Source of the DNA: Candidatus Kapaibacterium sp.
GTDB lineage: Bacteria; Bacteroidota; Ignavibacteria; Kapaibacteriales; Kapaibacteriaceae
Direction of reading: 5' to 3'
Length of the DNA stretch: 35,452 nucleotides
Assembly (NCBI GenBank): GCA_030830285.1
Contig: JAURNF010000037.1
Span: forward strand, 1 to 35,452
Of the stretch, positions 23,333 to 32,724 are shown in pieces. The position numbers and the translations under genes were made by a program. Every line of letters starts with the position of its first letter. Within the stretch, counting starts at the first letter, position 1. Under the pieces are notes generated by a model. The model did not search any database. It saw only the letters and a list, made by a program, of their open reading frames with translations, and had not been told where the DNA came from.

Positions 23333-23337
23333 AGCGT

Positions 23338-23371
23338 CGAAATTATCCATTAAATTGGGGCCAGCTGCAAA
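23338..23371 (-). promoter_or_regulatory. Predicted kdsA promoter in the divergent gap
   Basis: On the minus strand TTTG (23371-23368), 22 bases, then TAATTTCG (23345-23338), one mismatch from TAnnTTTG. Only 5 bases separate it from the kdsA ATG at 23332, again predicting little or no leader. On the plus strand TAAATTGG (23351-23358) is a one-mismatch candidate for ftsK. The two would overlap within 45 bp. Confidence 0.35.
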
Positions 23372-23377
23372 GAGATC

Positions 23378-26242
23378 ATGACCGCACGCCCCGACAATAT
23401 CCCCCTTCGCCGTCGATCAGGCGGCGACACCCGTCCCCCAAGTGACGAGGAATCGCCCCGTCCACAGCAACGAACCTTGAATGATGAGCATCAACGGCTC
23501 CGTCGTTTCAAGATCATCGCAGTACTCCTGGGAATCACAGGAGTCTTAATGTTCATCGCCCTCGTCTCCTACACAGCGAAGGACGAGGCGAACGCACAGC
23601 TCACGCTCAAGGATATGGTCGGCGTGATTCGTGGCGATGAAGCTTTGCGACTCAAATTCGATACCACGTATAACTGGCTCGGACTTCTGGGTGCGGTTGT
23701 CGCGCACTGGATGTACACATCAACGATCGGTGTGTGGTCTATTGCACTCCCCGTGCTGATGATGTTCTGGGCATATGACGTGTTTCGGTTCCAGCGCATC
23801 ACCCCGCTTATCGCCAGACGGTCAATCGTGGCATTAGCATGCGCCGTTTCCGTGTCGGCCGTTCTTGGAACGCTACAGCCACTTGAGTTCTTTCAGTGGC
23901 TTCCACGCGAGAGTTGTGGAGCAATCGGACAGTTTCTCGGCGGGGTTACATCGCAGTTCATTGGTCGGATCGGCAGCACGATTATCTGGCTCGCCGTGCT
24001 TGGATTCGTAAGCATCATGGGATTCGAGCTCGACGTCACTGCGGTGAGTTCCAAGCTCAAGGCAGCCTTTGCGGGATTTGGGAATCTGGATCTGCGCACT
24101 GCCTTCCGCAAGGATGCGGATGAGTCAGACGACGAAGATGAAGAAGATGCTGACGACGGCGATGACACTATCGATGAAGACGACGTTGAACAGACTGAAG
24201 TTCCAGCTGTGCAACGCCGCACCACGCTTGGTGAACGTATTCAACGTCCAGTGCTTGACGCATCCACTATCGACGAGGATGAACCTGCGGCTGCACTTCC
24301 ACGCGTTCCGCTTGTCCCGACGCCTTCTCCCGATGCAATCCCTGCAGAGGGTCGCCAACTTTCGAGCTCAGTAAAGATTCTACGTCCAACCAAGACCGAT
24401 ACTCCACGAGCTGAACCACCGATCGCTGCGAGTTCTCTTGTGCAGCCGTCTGTGATCAACGAACCACCATCGGTGGACATCAGCGATATCCAGAAGAAGC
24501 TGCAGGAGCTTCATCCAAAGCGCGACATCACGCTTCAGGATGTGGATGAAGATGCGAGCATTGCTCCCCCGGCTTCACGGGTCTCGAATACCCTTGCCTC
24601 TCACGCAGTACACACGGATGACGATGATGACGAGGAGCTCACCGACGATGTCCTGCCAGCCCAGCCATCACCAGTAAGTATTCAGAAGCCCCTTACCGTA
24701 ACGGTGCAGGATACGCTGTTCCCTGTTGAGCCTGAGATACAGTTGTCGAACCGCACGCTGTATGACGAAGAGATCGTCTACAAGCCGCCGCCCGGCACGT
24801 TGCTGGTTGATTTGAAGGATGAGGCAGCGGTTGACGATGGAGAGCTTGAAGCGAATGCACGAACACTTCAGGAGAAGCTCGAGACATTCCGTGTGCGGAT
24901 TGAGAATCTGACGGTCACTCCGGGACCAGTTGTTACGCAGTATGAGTTCGTTCCTGCGTCTGGTATCAAGGTTTCGCAGATCGCCTCATTGTCTGATGAC
25001 ATCGCGCTTGCCTTGAAGGCACAGGGCGTACGGATTATTGCGCCGATCCCTGGGAAGGGTACCGTTGGTATCGAGATTCCAAACAACAACCCGTCGATCA
25101 TTCGCTTTAGCTCGATCATTAAATCGCCAAAGTATCACAACCCAGAAATCAAGCTTCCGCTTGCAATGGGTAAGACAGTGATTGGTGAAGTGTTCTGTGC
25201 TGATCTTACCAAGATGCCACACCTACTGATCGCCGGTGCAACGGGTAAGGGTAAGTCGGTAGGTATCAACACGATCATCGCATCGCTGTTGTATCGCATG
25301 CATCCGCGCGATCTCAAGTTCGTGATTGTCGACCCAAAGCGTGTCGAGATGACGCTCTACGCTGCGCTGCGTGATCACTATCTCGCTGTATCACCAGACA
25401 TCAATGAGTCGATCGTCACATCACCACATAACGCGGTGATCGTTCTTAAAGCGCTTGTTGAAGAGATGCAGCAGCGATTCAGCATTCTTGCAGCCGCTGG
25501 ACAGCGCAACATTTCTGACTACAATCAGAAGGTGCGCGATGGCAAGATCAAGGACAAGGGTGGCATCATCCACCGTCCTATGCCATTCATCGTAGTCATT
25601 ATCGACGAGCTTGCCGACTTGATGATGACGGCGTCGAAAGAAGTAGAAGAACCAATCTGTCGTCTTGCCCAGTTGGCACGTGCTGTTGGCATTCACTGTA
25701 TCGTAGCTACACAACGTCCGAGTGTCGACGTTGTCACTGGTTTGATCAAGGCCAACTTCCCTGCCCGGATCGCCTATCAGGTTTCGTCACGCATCGATTC
25801 GCGGACGATCCTTGACGGAACTGGTGCCGAGCATTTGATCGGTAACGGCGACATGCTTTTTGCCCCGGGCAACACCCCGATGCCGATCCGGATGCAAAAC
25901 GCGTTTATCTCGACGGAAGAAGTTGAAGCCATCTGCGAGTGGATTGGTGGTCAAGAGGGATACTCTACGCCATACATGCTGCCGTCGATTAACAAGCGTG
26001 GTGGCGGTGCAGGTGCCAGCGATGGTGACCACGACGTGCTATTCGAAGATGCGGCACGGATCTTCATTCAGCTCCAGCAAGCAAGCACGTCGACACTGCA
26101 ACGGCGTTTGAAAATCGGCTATGCACGCGCTGCACGCATCGTGGACGAGCTCGAAATGGCCGGAATCGTGGGTCCACCGGACGGATCGCGTGGTCGCCCA
26201 GTCTTACTCCAGAGCGAGTCAGAATTAGAAGCATATCTGTAA
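23378..26242 (+). CDS. ftsK: DNA translocase FtsK
   Basis: 954 residues. FtsK pumps chromosome dimers and termini across the division septum and activates XerCD recombination. Four membrane spans lie at about 45-65, 100-132, 148-167 and 184-216. A long linker follows, first very acidic (about 245-275, mostly Asp/Glu) then Pro-rich. The RecA-like motor begins near 475: Walker A AGATGKGKSVG near 621-631, KFVIVDPKRVEM, Walker B VVIIDELADLM near 740, and ATQRPSVDVVTGLIKANFPA. The winged-helix gamma domain (about 885-954: FEDAARIFIQLQQASTSTLQ, RAARIVDELEMAGIVGP) reads KOPS sites. Walker A has GKGKS where GSGKS is most common. Confidence 0.97.
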   Translation: MTARPDNIPLRRRSGGDTRPPSDEESPRPQQRTLNDEHQRLRRFKIIAVLLGITGVLMFIALVSYTAKDEANAQLTLKDMVGVIRGDEALRLKFDTTYNWLGLLGAVVAHWMYTSTIGVWSIALPVLMMFWAYDVFRFQRITPLIARRSIVALACAVSVSAVLGTLQPLEFFQWLPRESCGAIGQFLGGVTSQFIGRIGSTIIWLAVLGFVSIMGFELDVTAVSSKLKAAFAGFGNLDLRTAFRKDADESDDEDEEDADDGDDTIDEDDVEQTEVPAVQRRTTLGERIQRPVLDASTIDEDEPAAALPRVPLVPTPSPDAIPAEGRQLSSSVKILRPTKTDTPRAEPPIAASSLVQPSVINEPPSVDISDIQKKLQELHPKRDITLQDVDEDASIAPPASRVSNTLASHAVHTDDDDDEELTDDVLPAQPSPVSIQKPLTVTVQDTLFPVEPEIQLSNRTLYDEEIVYKPPPGTLLVDLKDEAAVDDGELEANARTLQEKLETFRVRIENLTVTPGPVVTQYEFVPASGIKVSQIASLSDDIALALKAQGVRIIAPIPGKGTVGIEIPNNNPSIIRFSSIIKSPKYHNPEIKLPLAMGKTVIGEVFCADLTKMPHLLIAGATGKGKSVGINTIIASLLYRMHPRDLKFVIVDPKRVEMTLYAALRDHYLAVSPDINESIVTSPHNAVIVLKALVEEMQQRFSILAAAGQRNISDYNQKVRDGKIKDKGGIIHRPMPFIVVIIDELADLMMTASKEVEEPICRLAQLARAVGIHCIVATQRPSVDVVTGLIKANFPARIAYQVSSRIDSRTILDGTGAEHLIGNGDMLFAPGNTPMPIRMQNAFISTEEVEAICEWIGGQEGYSTPYMLPSINKRGGGAGASDGDHDVLFEDAARIFIQLQQASTSTLQRRLKIGYARAARIVDELEMAGIVGPPDGSRGRPVLLQSESELEAYL

Positions 26243-26252
26243 GCCTGGTTCG

Positions 26253-26260
26253 TAGCTTTG
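26253..26260 (+). promoter_or_regulatory. Candidate -7 box (TAGCTTTG) of uvrA
   Basis: Exact TAnnTTTG match in the 45-bp ftsK-uvrA spacer, 27 bases before the uvrA ATG, a typical leader length. No TTG box was seen at 18-22 bases upstream, where ftsK coding sequence ends. No LexA-type palindrome was recognised. Confidence 0.4.
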
Positions 26261-26287
26261 TGGGTTTCCCCCACGGTCGCCACACGT

Positions 26288-29203
26288 ATGTCGCAGGAAT
26301 TGCCACAACTCGACGAGACGATTCACGAACACACGCAGATACGCGTGGTTGGTGCGCGCGAGCACAACCTCAAGGATGTGCGTGTTGACATTCCGCGCGA
26401 TCAGCTCACGGTGATTACCGGACTCAGCGGATCAGGTAAGTCATCATTGGCCTTTGACACAGTCTACGCCGAAGGTCAGCGCCGCTATGTCGAATGCATG
26501 TCGTCGTATGCTCGACAGTTTCTCGGCGTGATGAAGAAGCCCGATGTTGATCTGATCGAAGGTCTATCACCCGCAATTTCGATCGAGCAGAAGAGCGTCG
26601 GTATGAGTCCGCGCTCAACGGTGGGAACCGTAACCGAGATCTACGACTACATCCGACTTCTCTTCGCGAAGGTCGGAACCCAGTATTGCGTATCGTGTGA
26701 GATCCCAGTAAAGCAGCAGACGATTGATCAGATCCTTGATACGATCCTTGCCCAACCAGCGGGAACACGACTCCAGATTTTGAGTCCAGTCGTGAAGGGA
26801 CGTAAGGGTCACTATCGCGAAGTCTTCGATCAGTTTCGTCGTCAGGGATTCACACGTGTGCGCGTCGATGGTGAACTTCAAGAGATTACCGAAGGCATGC
26901 AGCTTGCGCGCTACAAGGTGCATACGATTGAACTTGTGATCGACCGTCTAACCGTCGACCCAGAGTCGCCCCGACGATTGCGCGAGAGCATCGAGACGGC
27001 ACTACAACTTGGCGAGGGCGGACTGACTGTGTTGATTGAAGAGGCACCTGAGACATGGTCAGATCGCTTCTTCAGTACACAGTATGCATGTCCACAATGC
27101 GGCACGTCCTACGAAACTCCTGCGCCGAACATGTTCTCATTCAACTCCCCGTTTGGTGCATGTGGAACGTGCGAGGGGTTGGGAGAATCGTTCGACTTTG
27201 ATCCTGCACTCGTCATTCCGGATCTATCGCTAACGATCGAAGCTGGTGGTATTGCCCCGCTTGGAAAGCGACGTGAAACGTGGCTCTGGAAACAGGTTAT
27301 CTCCTGGTGTGATCATGCGAGCATTTCGCTCACTGCACCAATTGCCGATCTCGCTCCTGAAGCACTAGCATCTGTGCTCTATGGCTTGGAGGACGCAACA
27401 GTGCAGGTGGCATACGGTGGATCGAATGTCAAGCATTCGTATATCGGTGTGTTGCCATCGTTGCGTCATCAATACGAACAGACAACCACTGCCACGGTAC
27501 GTAGATCAATCGAACGGTACTTTGCAACAATTACCTGTCGCGAATGCAACGGCGCACGTCTCAAAAGGAGCCACCTCCACATTCGTGTTGCAGATGCTAA
27601 CATCCATCGCGTTTGTCAGTCCGACATCGATACGTCGGAGTCTTGGTTCTCGGACCTCTCTGACCAACTGCAACAGCGGCAACGCCTAATTGCAGCGCCT
27701 ATTCTCAAGGAAATCACAGCGCGACTGAGTTTCCTCCGCGAAGTAGGTCTTGGCTATCTCACGCTCGAACGCAGTGCTAAGTCGCTCTCTGGTGGAGAGT
27801 CGCAGCGAATACGCCTTGCATCGCAAATCGGCTCGCAACTTGTTGGCGTAACCTATGTGCTCGATGAGCCAAGTATCGGACTTCATCAACACGACAATCA
27901 AAAGCTCATTGCATCACTCAAGCGTCTGCGTGATCTCGGCAACACCATCGTTGTGGTCGAGCATGATCGTGAGATGATTGAAGAAGCAGACCATGTCATA
28001 GACATTGGACCAGGTGCTGGTGTGCATGGCGGTGAGGTGATCTCATCATTCGCCGGTGGTGTATCTCGATCCTCATCAAAGGACATTCGAGCGCTTCAAG
28101 GATACGATCGATCCCTGACCCTGCAGTATCTGTCGGGCTCACGCTCTATCGACATCCTCCGCGAACGTCGCATCGGAAATGGCAAACACCTGCGCCTCGT
28201 CGGAGCACGAGGACATAATCTCCACAACGTAACACTCGAGATACCGCTCGGCACCCTTACGTGCGTGACAGGTATGAGTGGATCTGGAAAGAGCACGCTC
28301 ATTAATGACACGCTCTATCCCATCCTCTCTCGACACTTCTACCGATCAGAGGCGGTCCCGATGCCGCATGATCGCATCGAAGGACTTGAGCACATCGACA
28401 AGGTGATCGAGATCGATCAGACGCCTATCGGGCGCACACCACGATCGAACCCAGCGACGTATACCGGACTCTTCACACAGATTCGCGACTTCTTCACGAT
28501 GCTTCCTGAGTCGAAGATTCGGGGATACCAAGCAGGACGTTTCAGCTTTAATGTTACGGGCGGACGTTGTGAAGAGTGCGAGGGTGTTGGCATTCGGAAG
28601 ATCGAAATGAACTTCTTGCCGGATGTCTACGTGCCATGCGATACATGCGGTGGAAAGCGATACAACGCCGAGACGCTCTCGGTGCGCTTCAAGGGTAAAT
28701 CGATATCGGATGTCCTGGAGATGACCGTCGAAGAGGCGTTTGCGTTCTTCACCGACATACCTCGCATTAAAGCCAAATTGAGCGCATTGATGGACGTAGG
28801 CCTGACCTATATTAAACTCGGTCAGCAAGCACCGACACTCTCTGGTGGAGAAGCCCAGCGTGTCAAGCTTGCAACCGAGCTCTCGAAGGTTGGCACCGGC
28901 AAGACAATGTACCTATTGGATGAACCCACAACCGGGTTGCATTTTGAGGATACAGCCGTACTTCTGCGTCTACTCAACCGCCTGGTCGATAAGGGGAACA
29001 CCGTTGTTGTGATTGAGCACAACCTCGACGTGATTGCCTTTGCTGATCATATTGTTGACCTTGGTCCAGGGGGAGGTCGAGACGGTGGACGAATTGTTGC
29101 CAGTGGGACACCCGAACACTTGGCCACCGCGGGCGAGAGTATCACTGGACGGTATGTCGGGCTCGAACTTGAACAAGCACGCAAGTCATCACACAACACG
29201 TAG
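26288..29203 (+). CDS. uvrA: UvrABC excision nuclease subunit A
   Basis: 971 residues. UvrA scans DNA for bulky damage and loads UvrB in nucleotide excision repair. Two ABC ATPase modules are present: Walker A GLSGSGKSSLAFDT near the start and GMSGSGKSTLINDT near 670; signatures LSGGESQRIRLA and LSGGEAQRVKLA; Walker B VLDEPSIGLH and LLDEPTTGLH. Zinc sites are seen at CPQCGTSYETP with GACGTCEGLG, and at GGRCEECEGVG with CDTCGGKRYN. Length and layout match ordinary UvrA, without loss of the UvrB-binding region. The ATG at 26288 gives a normal N-terminus; the frame extends 10 codons further up without resemblance. Confidence 0.98.
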   Translation: MSQELPQLDETIHEHTQIRVVGAREHNLKDVRVDIPRDQLTVITGLSGSGKSSLAFDTVYAEGQRRYVECMSSYARQFLGVMKKPDVDLIEGLSPAISIEQKSVGMSPRSTVGTVTEIYDYIRLLFAKVGTQYCVSCEIPVKQQTIDQILDTILAQPAGTRLQILSPVVKGRKGHYREVFDQFRRQGFTRVRVDGELQEITEGMQLARYKVHTIELVIDRLTVDPESPRRLRESIETALQLGEGGLTVLIEEAPETWSDRFFSTQYACPQCGTSYETPAPNMFSFNSPFGACGTCEGLGESFDFDPALVIPDLSLTIEAGGIAPLGKRRETWLWKQVISWCDHASISLTAPIADLAPEALASVLYGLEDATVQVAYGGSNVKHSYIGVLPSLRHQYEQTTTATVRRSIERYFATITCRECNGARLKRSHLHIRVADANIHRVCQSDIDTSESWFSDLSDQLQQRQRLIAAPILKEITARLSFLREVGLGYLTLERSAKSLSGGESQRIRLASQIGSQLVGVTYVLDEPSIGLHQHDNQKLIASLKRLRDLGNTIVVVEHDREMIEEADHVIDIGPGAGVHGGEVISSFAGGVSRSSSKDIRALQGYDRSLTLQYLSGSRSIDILRERRIGNGKHLRLVGARGHNLHNVTLEIPLGTLTCVTGMSGSGKSTLINDTLYPILSRHFYRSEAVPMPHDRIEGLEHIDKVIEIDQTPIGRTPRSNPATYTGLFTQIRDFFTMLPESKIRGYQAGRFSFNVTGGRCEECEGVGIRKIEMNFLPDVYVPCDTCGGKRYNAETLSVRFKGKSISDVLEMTVEEAFAFFTDIPRIKAKLSALMDVGLTYIKLGQQAPTLSGGEAQRVKLATELSKVGTGKTMYLLDEPTTGLHFEDTAVLLRLLNRLVDKGNTVVVIEHNLDVIAFADHIVDLGPGGGRDGGRIVASGTPEHLATAGESITGRYVGLELEQARKSSHNT

Positions 29204-29261
29204 CGGGAACGATCGTCGTACCGTCGCCGTTGTATAATCTTCATCATCTGTTTTTCATTCT
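29204..29261 (+). other. Spacer before the export operon
   Basis: 58 bp. It contains TATAAT (29233-29238) about 25 bases before the ATG of the ABC exporter, but no matching -35 or -33 box, and no Shine-Dalgarno sequence; the bases before the ATG are T-rich. No uvrA terminator hairpin was seen. Confidence 0.3.
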
Positions 29262-31457
29262 ATGACCGACGACATTTTGAAATGGCAGCAGCAAGCTCTT
29301 GATGCTGTCATCGACATCGCCGGCCTTTCATCTCGTCCATCAGCCATTGTGCGCGCTCGTGCGCGCGTCATGGAGATCACCGACACAAGTGCTGCGTCAC
29401 TTGAGGTCATTGCGTCGACGCTTCGTGAAATCGGCATCTCTGCACAGTGTCAGCGGGTGACCGTTTCTACGCCCTTGCCTGTGGCTGCTACGCGTGTTTT
29501 GACGCTCGATAGGGACGGGTGGATCATTCAGACGACGATTTCTGCTTCCAACCCATGGTCTGCGGTTATCGGTGAGCGTTCTGACATTCAAGTGATCTTG
29601 ATCAACGGTCGCTACCACTCTGTGTTCACAGGCGATTCCTCGATGCCTGATCACCGCGGACATCCGCTCTACGACTCAAAGCATCATGGCCTTGACAAGG
29701 ATGCGAAGGAACTCCCGTACCGATTCCGTGACGTATGGCCGTCGATCAAGCGCATGCTTCGACTTGAGCGACGTGACATCTGGATTGTGATGATTTACTC
29801 AATCGTTACAAGTCTTCTCGGGTTGGTAGTACCGCTGAGTTCACAGTCAATCGTCAACGCCGTTGCATTGGGTGTATTTAGTCAACAGCTGATCGTCCTG
29901 TGTGTTGTCGTGTTTCTTGCACTCACGGCAATGGCGTTTCTCGACGTCCTCGAACGGCATGTGATCGATATGATCCAGCGTCGCATGTTTGTGTCAACGG
30001 CCTTTGATATTGTCTACCGACTTCCCCACCTGACAAATGCCGTCATGCGACGCTCGTACGGTCCAGAGCTGGTGAACAGATTCTTTGACGTAATCACCGT
30101 TCAGAAGTCAGTCGCAAAGTTTCTGCTCGAGGGTACGAATGCCTTGCTTGTGGTTCTCACCGGACTGATCGTTCTTGGCATTTATCATCCGTTCTTTCTT
30201 GTCTACGACGTTGTGTTCATTCTGTTCATCCCGTTCCTCATTTTCATTCTTGGTCGGGGTGCTGTAACGACAGCTGTCAAAACATCAAAGATGAAGTACA
30301 TGGCCGCCGCTTGGCTTGAGGACGTTGCACGTAATCAGCTGGGATTCAAGCTTACACGCACGAGCCCGTTCATCTTCACACGAGTCGATGACATCAGCAC
30401 TGGATATGTCGAGGCACGCCAGAAGCACTTCCTCATCATGGCGCGCCAAATATTTGGCTCGTACATTTTCCGGGGATTTGCCACTGTTGGCGTTCTGGCC
30501 CTTGGCGGTATCCTCGTGATCGAACAGGCTATCTCACTTGGCCAACTGGTCGCAGCTGAGATCATCATCATCCTTGTGTTTGGCGCCATGGATAAGTTGA
30601 TAACCCAGTTCGATTCGTACTACGACATGGTAGCTGCATTGAACAAGATCAGCGGTCTTGTTGATCAAGAACTTGAGGACGTCGGTGGCTTGCATGTGCC
30701 GCATTACGACGACGGTGCTGAATTGGCTGCGCATAACTTGTCATTTACATACGACGATCAGCAGATTCTCAGTGACGTAAACTTCAAGATATCTCGTGGT
30801 GAACGCGTTAGTCTTATCGGCGCAAGTGGTTCTGGCAAGTCTACCCTTGCAGCGATCATTTTGGGACTTGAAGCTCCCAACCGTGGCACAGTTGAAGTGA
30901 ACGGTATCGATACCCGAACCGCTGATCTGCGCTCCTTGCGAAAGCACGTCGGGTACATCTTCTCAGAAAATCAGATTATTCCAGGGACCGTGCTTGAGAA
31001 CATCACTCTCGGTCGCGAAGTCTCGTATGATGATCTCACCTGGGCACTTGAGATGGCATGCTTGCCTGACGTCGTGCGTGGGCTTCCTAACGGTTTGCAC
31101 ACAATGCTATCGGCGACAGGCGACAACGTCGCACTTGGTGTTCGCCGGATGATTCTCTTTGCTCGTATGATTCTCGATCGCCCAGAGCTACTTGTTATCG
31201 ACGAAGGCTTTGAAGGGATTGATGATGGCACAAAGCTCAGAATGTTCGGCAACATTGTTGCGTGGAAACACTGGACTGTGATGAACATCACGCACGATCC
31301 TGAATTGCTTCAGCGTACGCGTCGGGCGATTATCCTACAACAAGGGCGCATTGTCGAACAAGGTGCCGTGCCAGATATGCTCATAGGTAGTTCGACACTA
31401 GCGAAGCTCTTCCCAGAGCTGTGTACAGCAGCATCGAAGGGAGGCAGCAATGGCTGA
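29262..31457 (+). CDS. ABC exporter (membrane + ATPase fusion) with degenerate signature motif
   Basis: 731 residues. Residues 1-165 form a soluble N-terminal domain not recognised with confidence; it may be a degenerate C39-like domain, since it has no Cys-His peptidase pair. Residues about 170-450 hold six membrane helices of the type I exporter fold (LGLVVPLSSQSIVNA, SYGPELVNRFFDVITVQKS). The ATPase domain (about 485-725) has Walker A GASGSGKST (520-528), Walker B LLVIDEG with Glu648, and the H-loop His678. However the LSGGQ signature reads VALGV (623-627) and the Q-loop Gln is Ser568. It is translationally coupled to an HlyD-type adaptor and a TolC-type channel, so it should drive a one-step export route. 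The substrate is unknown and no obvious cargo gene is adjacent. Confidence 0.88.
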   Translation: MTDDILKWQQQALDAVIDIAGLSSRPSAIVRARARVMEITDTSAASLEVIASTLREIGISAQCQRVTVSTPLPVAATRVLTLDRDGWIIQTTISASNPWSAVIGERSDIQVILINGRYHSVFTGDSSMPDHRGHPLYDSKHHGLDKDAKELPYRFRDVWPSIKRMLRLERRDIWIVMIYSIVTSLLGLVVPLSSQSIVNAVALGVFSQQLIVLCVVVFLALTAMAFLDVLERHVIDMIQRRMFVSTAFDIVYRLPHLTNAVMRRSYGPELVNRFFDVITVQKSVAKFLLEGTNALLVVLTGLIVLGIYHPFFLVYDVVFILFIPFLIFILGRGAVTTAVKTSKMKYMAAAWLEDVARNQLGFKLTRTSPFIFTRVDDISTGYVEARQKHFLIMARQIFGSYIFRGFATVGVLALGGILVIEQAISLGQLVAAEIIIILVFGAMDKLITQFDSYYDMVAALNKISGLVDQELEDVGGLHVPHYDDGAELAAHNLSFTYDDQQILSDVNFKISRGERVSLIGASGSGKSTLAAIILGLEAPNRGTVEVNGIDTRTADLRSLRKHVGYIFSENQIIPGTVLENITLGREVSYDDLTWALEMACLPDVVRGLPNGLHTMLSATGDNVALGVRRMILFARMILDRPELLVIDEGFEGIDDGTKLRMFGNIVAWKHWTVMNITHDPELLQRTRRAIILQQGRIVEQGAVPDMLIGSSTLAKLFPELCTAASKGGSNG

Positions 31458-32724
31458 TTCACAACGTCGTCCTGACACATCGACAGATGTGTTTGCGGCC
31501 GAACGAGCTCACCGAAGCGTGTTTCGTCTGGTTACCACGAACAAGGGACATCGCAATCTCGTTATTGTACTCGCCGCCATGGTCGCAGTCATCATTGCGT
31601 TTCTCGTCCTCGTGCCATGGCAGCAGACGGTACGTGGTTCGGGGAAGGTCACATCGTTTGCTCCTGAAGCACGTCCTCAAACTGTTGAAAGCCGAATCAA
31701 CGGACGCATTGTGCGTTGGTATGTGCGTGAAGGTGCACGGGTTCGTAAGGGCGACACGATTGCAATTCTTGCCGACATCAACGTCAACTTCCTCGACTCG
31801 AATCTGCTTGGTCGACTTCAGTCACTGAGAGACAACGTCGAGAGTGCGCAAGATCGGTCAATTGCAGTTGCAACTGAACGACGCAAGCAAGCACTGCAGC
31901 GATATGATGCATCGCGCGCACGTCTTGATAACGCACGAATTGAGTGTGCAACGGCGCGCATTCGCTATGTGCGAGCAGACACCTTGTTCCGTCAAGATGT
32001 CGTGTCGAGACGTGAGTTCGAAACTGCCCAACTCAATCTCCAGAAGGCCGTAGCAGACTCGGTGAATGCCGTAGCATCAGTGAATGTTGCGCAGCAGGAT
32101 GTCACAGCAGCACTTGCCGAGGAAGAGCGCGTTGTCAACCAAGCTATTGTGAGTGTGCAGGAAGCTGATGTTCGGTTGAGCAATACGGAAAACCGACTCG
32201 GCTTTGGTGTCATCTTAGCGCCGCTTGACGGAACCGTTGTGCGCATCGCAAAGGCTGGTGCCGGACAAACCGTGAGGGAGGGTGATGAACTTGCCCTCAT
32301 CGTGCCAACGACAACTGATCAGGCTGTTGAGATCTATGTCAGCAGTATGGATGCCGCACTGATCTCGCCTGGTCGTATGGTATCGCTGCACTTTAGTGGT
32401 TTCCCAGCGTTTCAGTTCAGCGGATGGCGAAACATCAATGTCGGCATCTTCCACGGCACAGTAAAGGTGGTTGATGCCGTTGATGAAGGCACAGGCCGCT
32501 TCCGAGTGCTTGTAGTGCCGTTCGAAGAGCCTGGTTACACGCAATGGCCAGACGAACAATTCCTACGTCAGGGTACGGACGCCTCAGCTTGGGTGCTTCT
32601 TGATGAAGTCTCAATCGGATATGAACTCTGGCGTCAGCTCATGGGCTTCCCGCCTCAGTTCCCAGTGCCAGTAAAGGATGAACGCGTGAAACAGCAGGAA
32701 TCTCAGGCGAAGGCAAAGAAATGA
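31450..32724 (+). CDS. HlyD-family membrane fusion (periplasmic adaptor) protein
   Basis: 424 residues. It would bridge the ABC exporter and the TolC-like channel. One membrane helix (about 37-58, LVIVLAAMVAVIIAFLVLV) follows a short cytoplasmic N-terminus. A lipoyl-like half (TVESRINGRIVRWYVREGAR, about 78-97) is followed by a long coiled-coil hairpin (about 115-245, rich in Ala, Arg, Glu), the second lipoyl half (APLDGTVVRIAKAGAGQTV) and beta-barrel domains. The ATG overlaps the ABC gene by 8 bp and has an excellent GGGAGG site. The end is Lys/Gln-rich. Confidence 0.93.
   Translation: MADSQRRPDTSTDVFAAERAHRSVFRLVTTNKGHRNLVIVLAAMVAVIIAFLVLVPWQQTVRGSGKVTSFAPEARPQTVESRINGRIVRWYVREGARVRKGDTIAILADINVNFLDSNLLGRLQSLRDNVESAQDRSIAVATERRKQALQRYDASRARLDNARIECATARIRYVRADTLFRQDVVSRREFETAQLNLQKAVADSVNAVASVNVAQQDVTAALAEEERVVNQAIVSVQEADVRLSNTENRLGFGVILAPLDGTVVRIAKAGAGQTVREGDELALIVPTTTDQAVEIYVSSMDAALISPGRMVSLHFSGFPAFQFSGWRNINVGIFHGTVKVVDAVDEGTGRFRVLVVPFEEPGYTQWPDEQFLRQGTDASAWVLLDEVSIGYELWRQLMGFPPQFPVPVKDERVKQQESQAKAKK

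Noticed and set aside
23332..23378. Origin of replication at the switch of gene direction
   Set aside because: The gap is only 45 bp and has no DnaA boxes; divergent operons alone do not indicate an origin.
23893..24225. Minus-strand Ser-rich frame opposite the ftsK acidic linker as a gene
   Set aside because: Runs of Ser are the reverse reading of the GAT/GAC/GAA-rich acidic linker; no independent coding evidence.
26263..26277. GTGGG-TTTCC-CCCAC hairpin as ftsK terminator
   Set aside because: The stem is only 5 bp and no T-tract follows on the plus strand.
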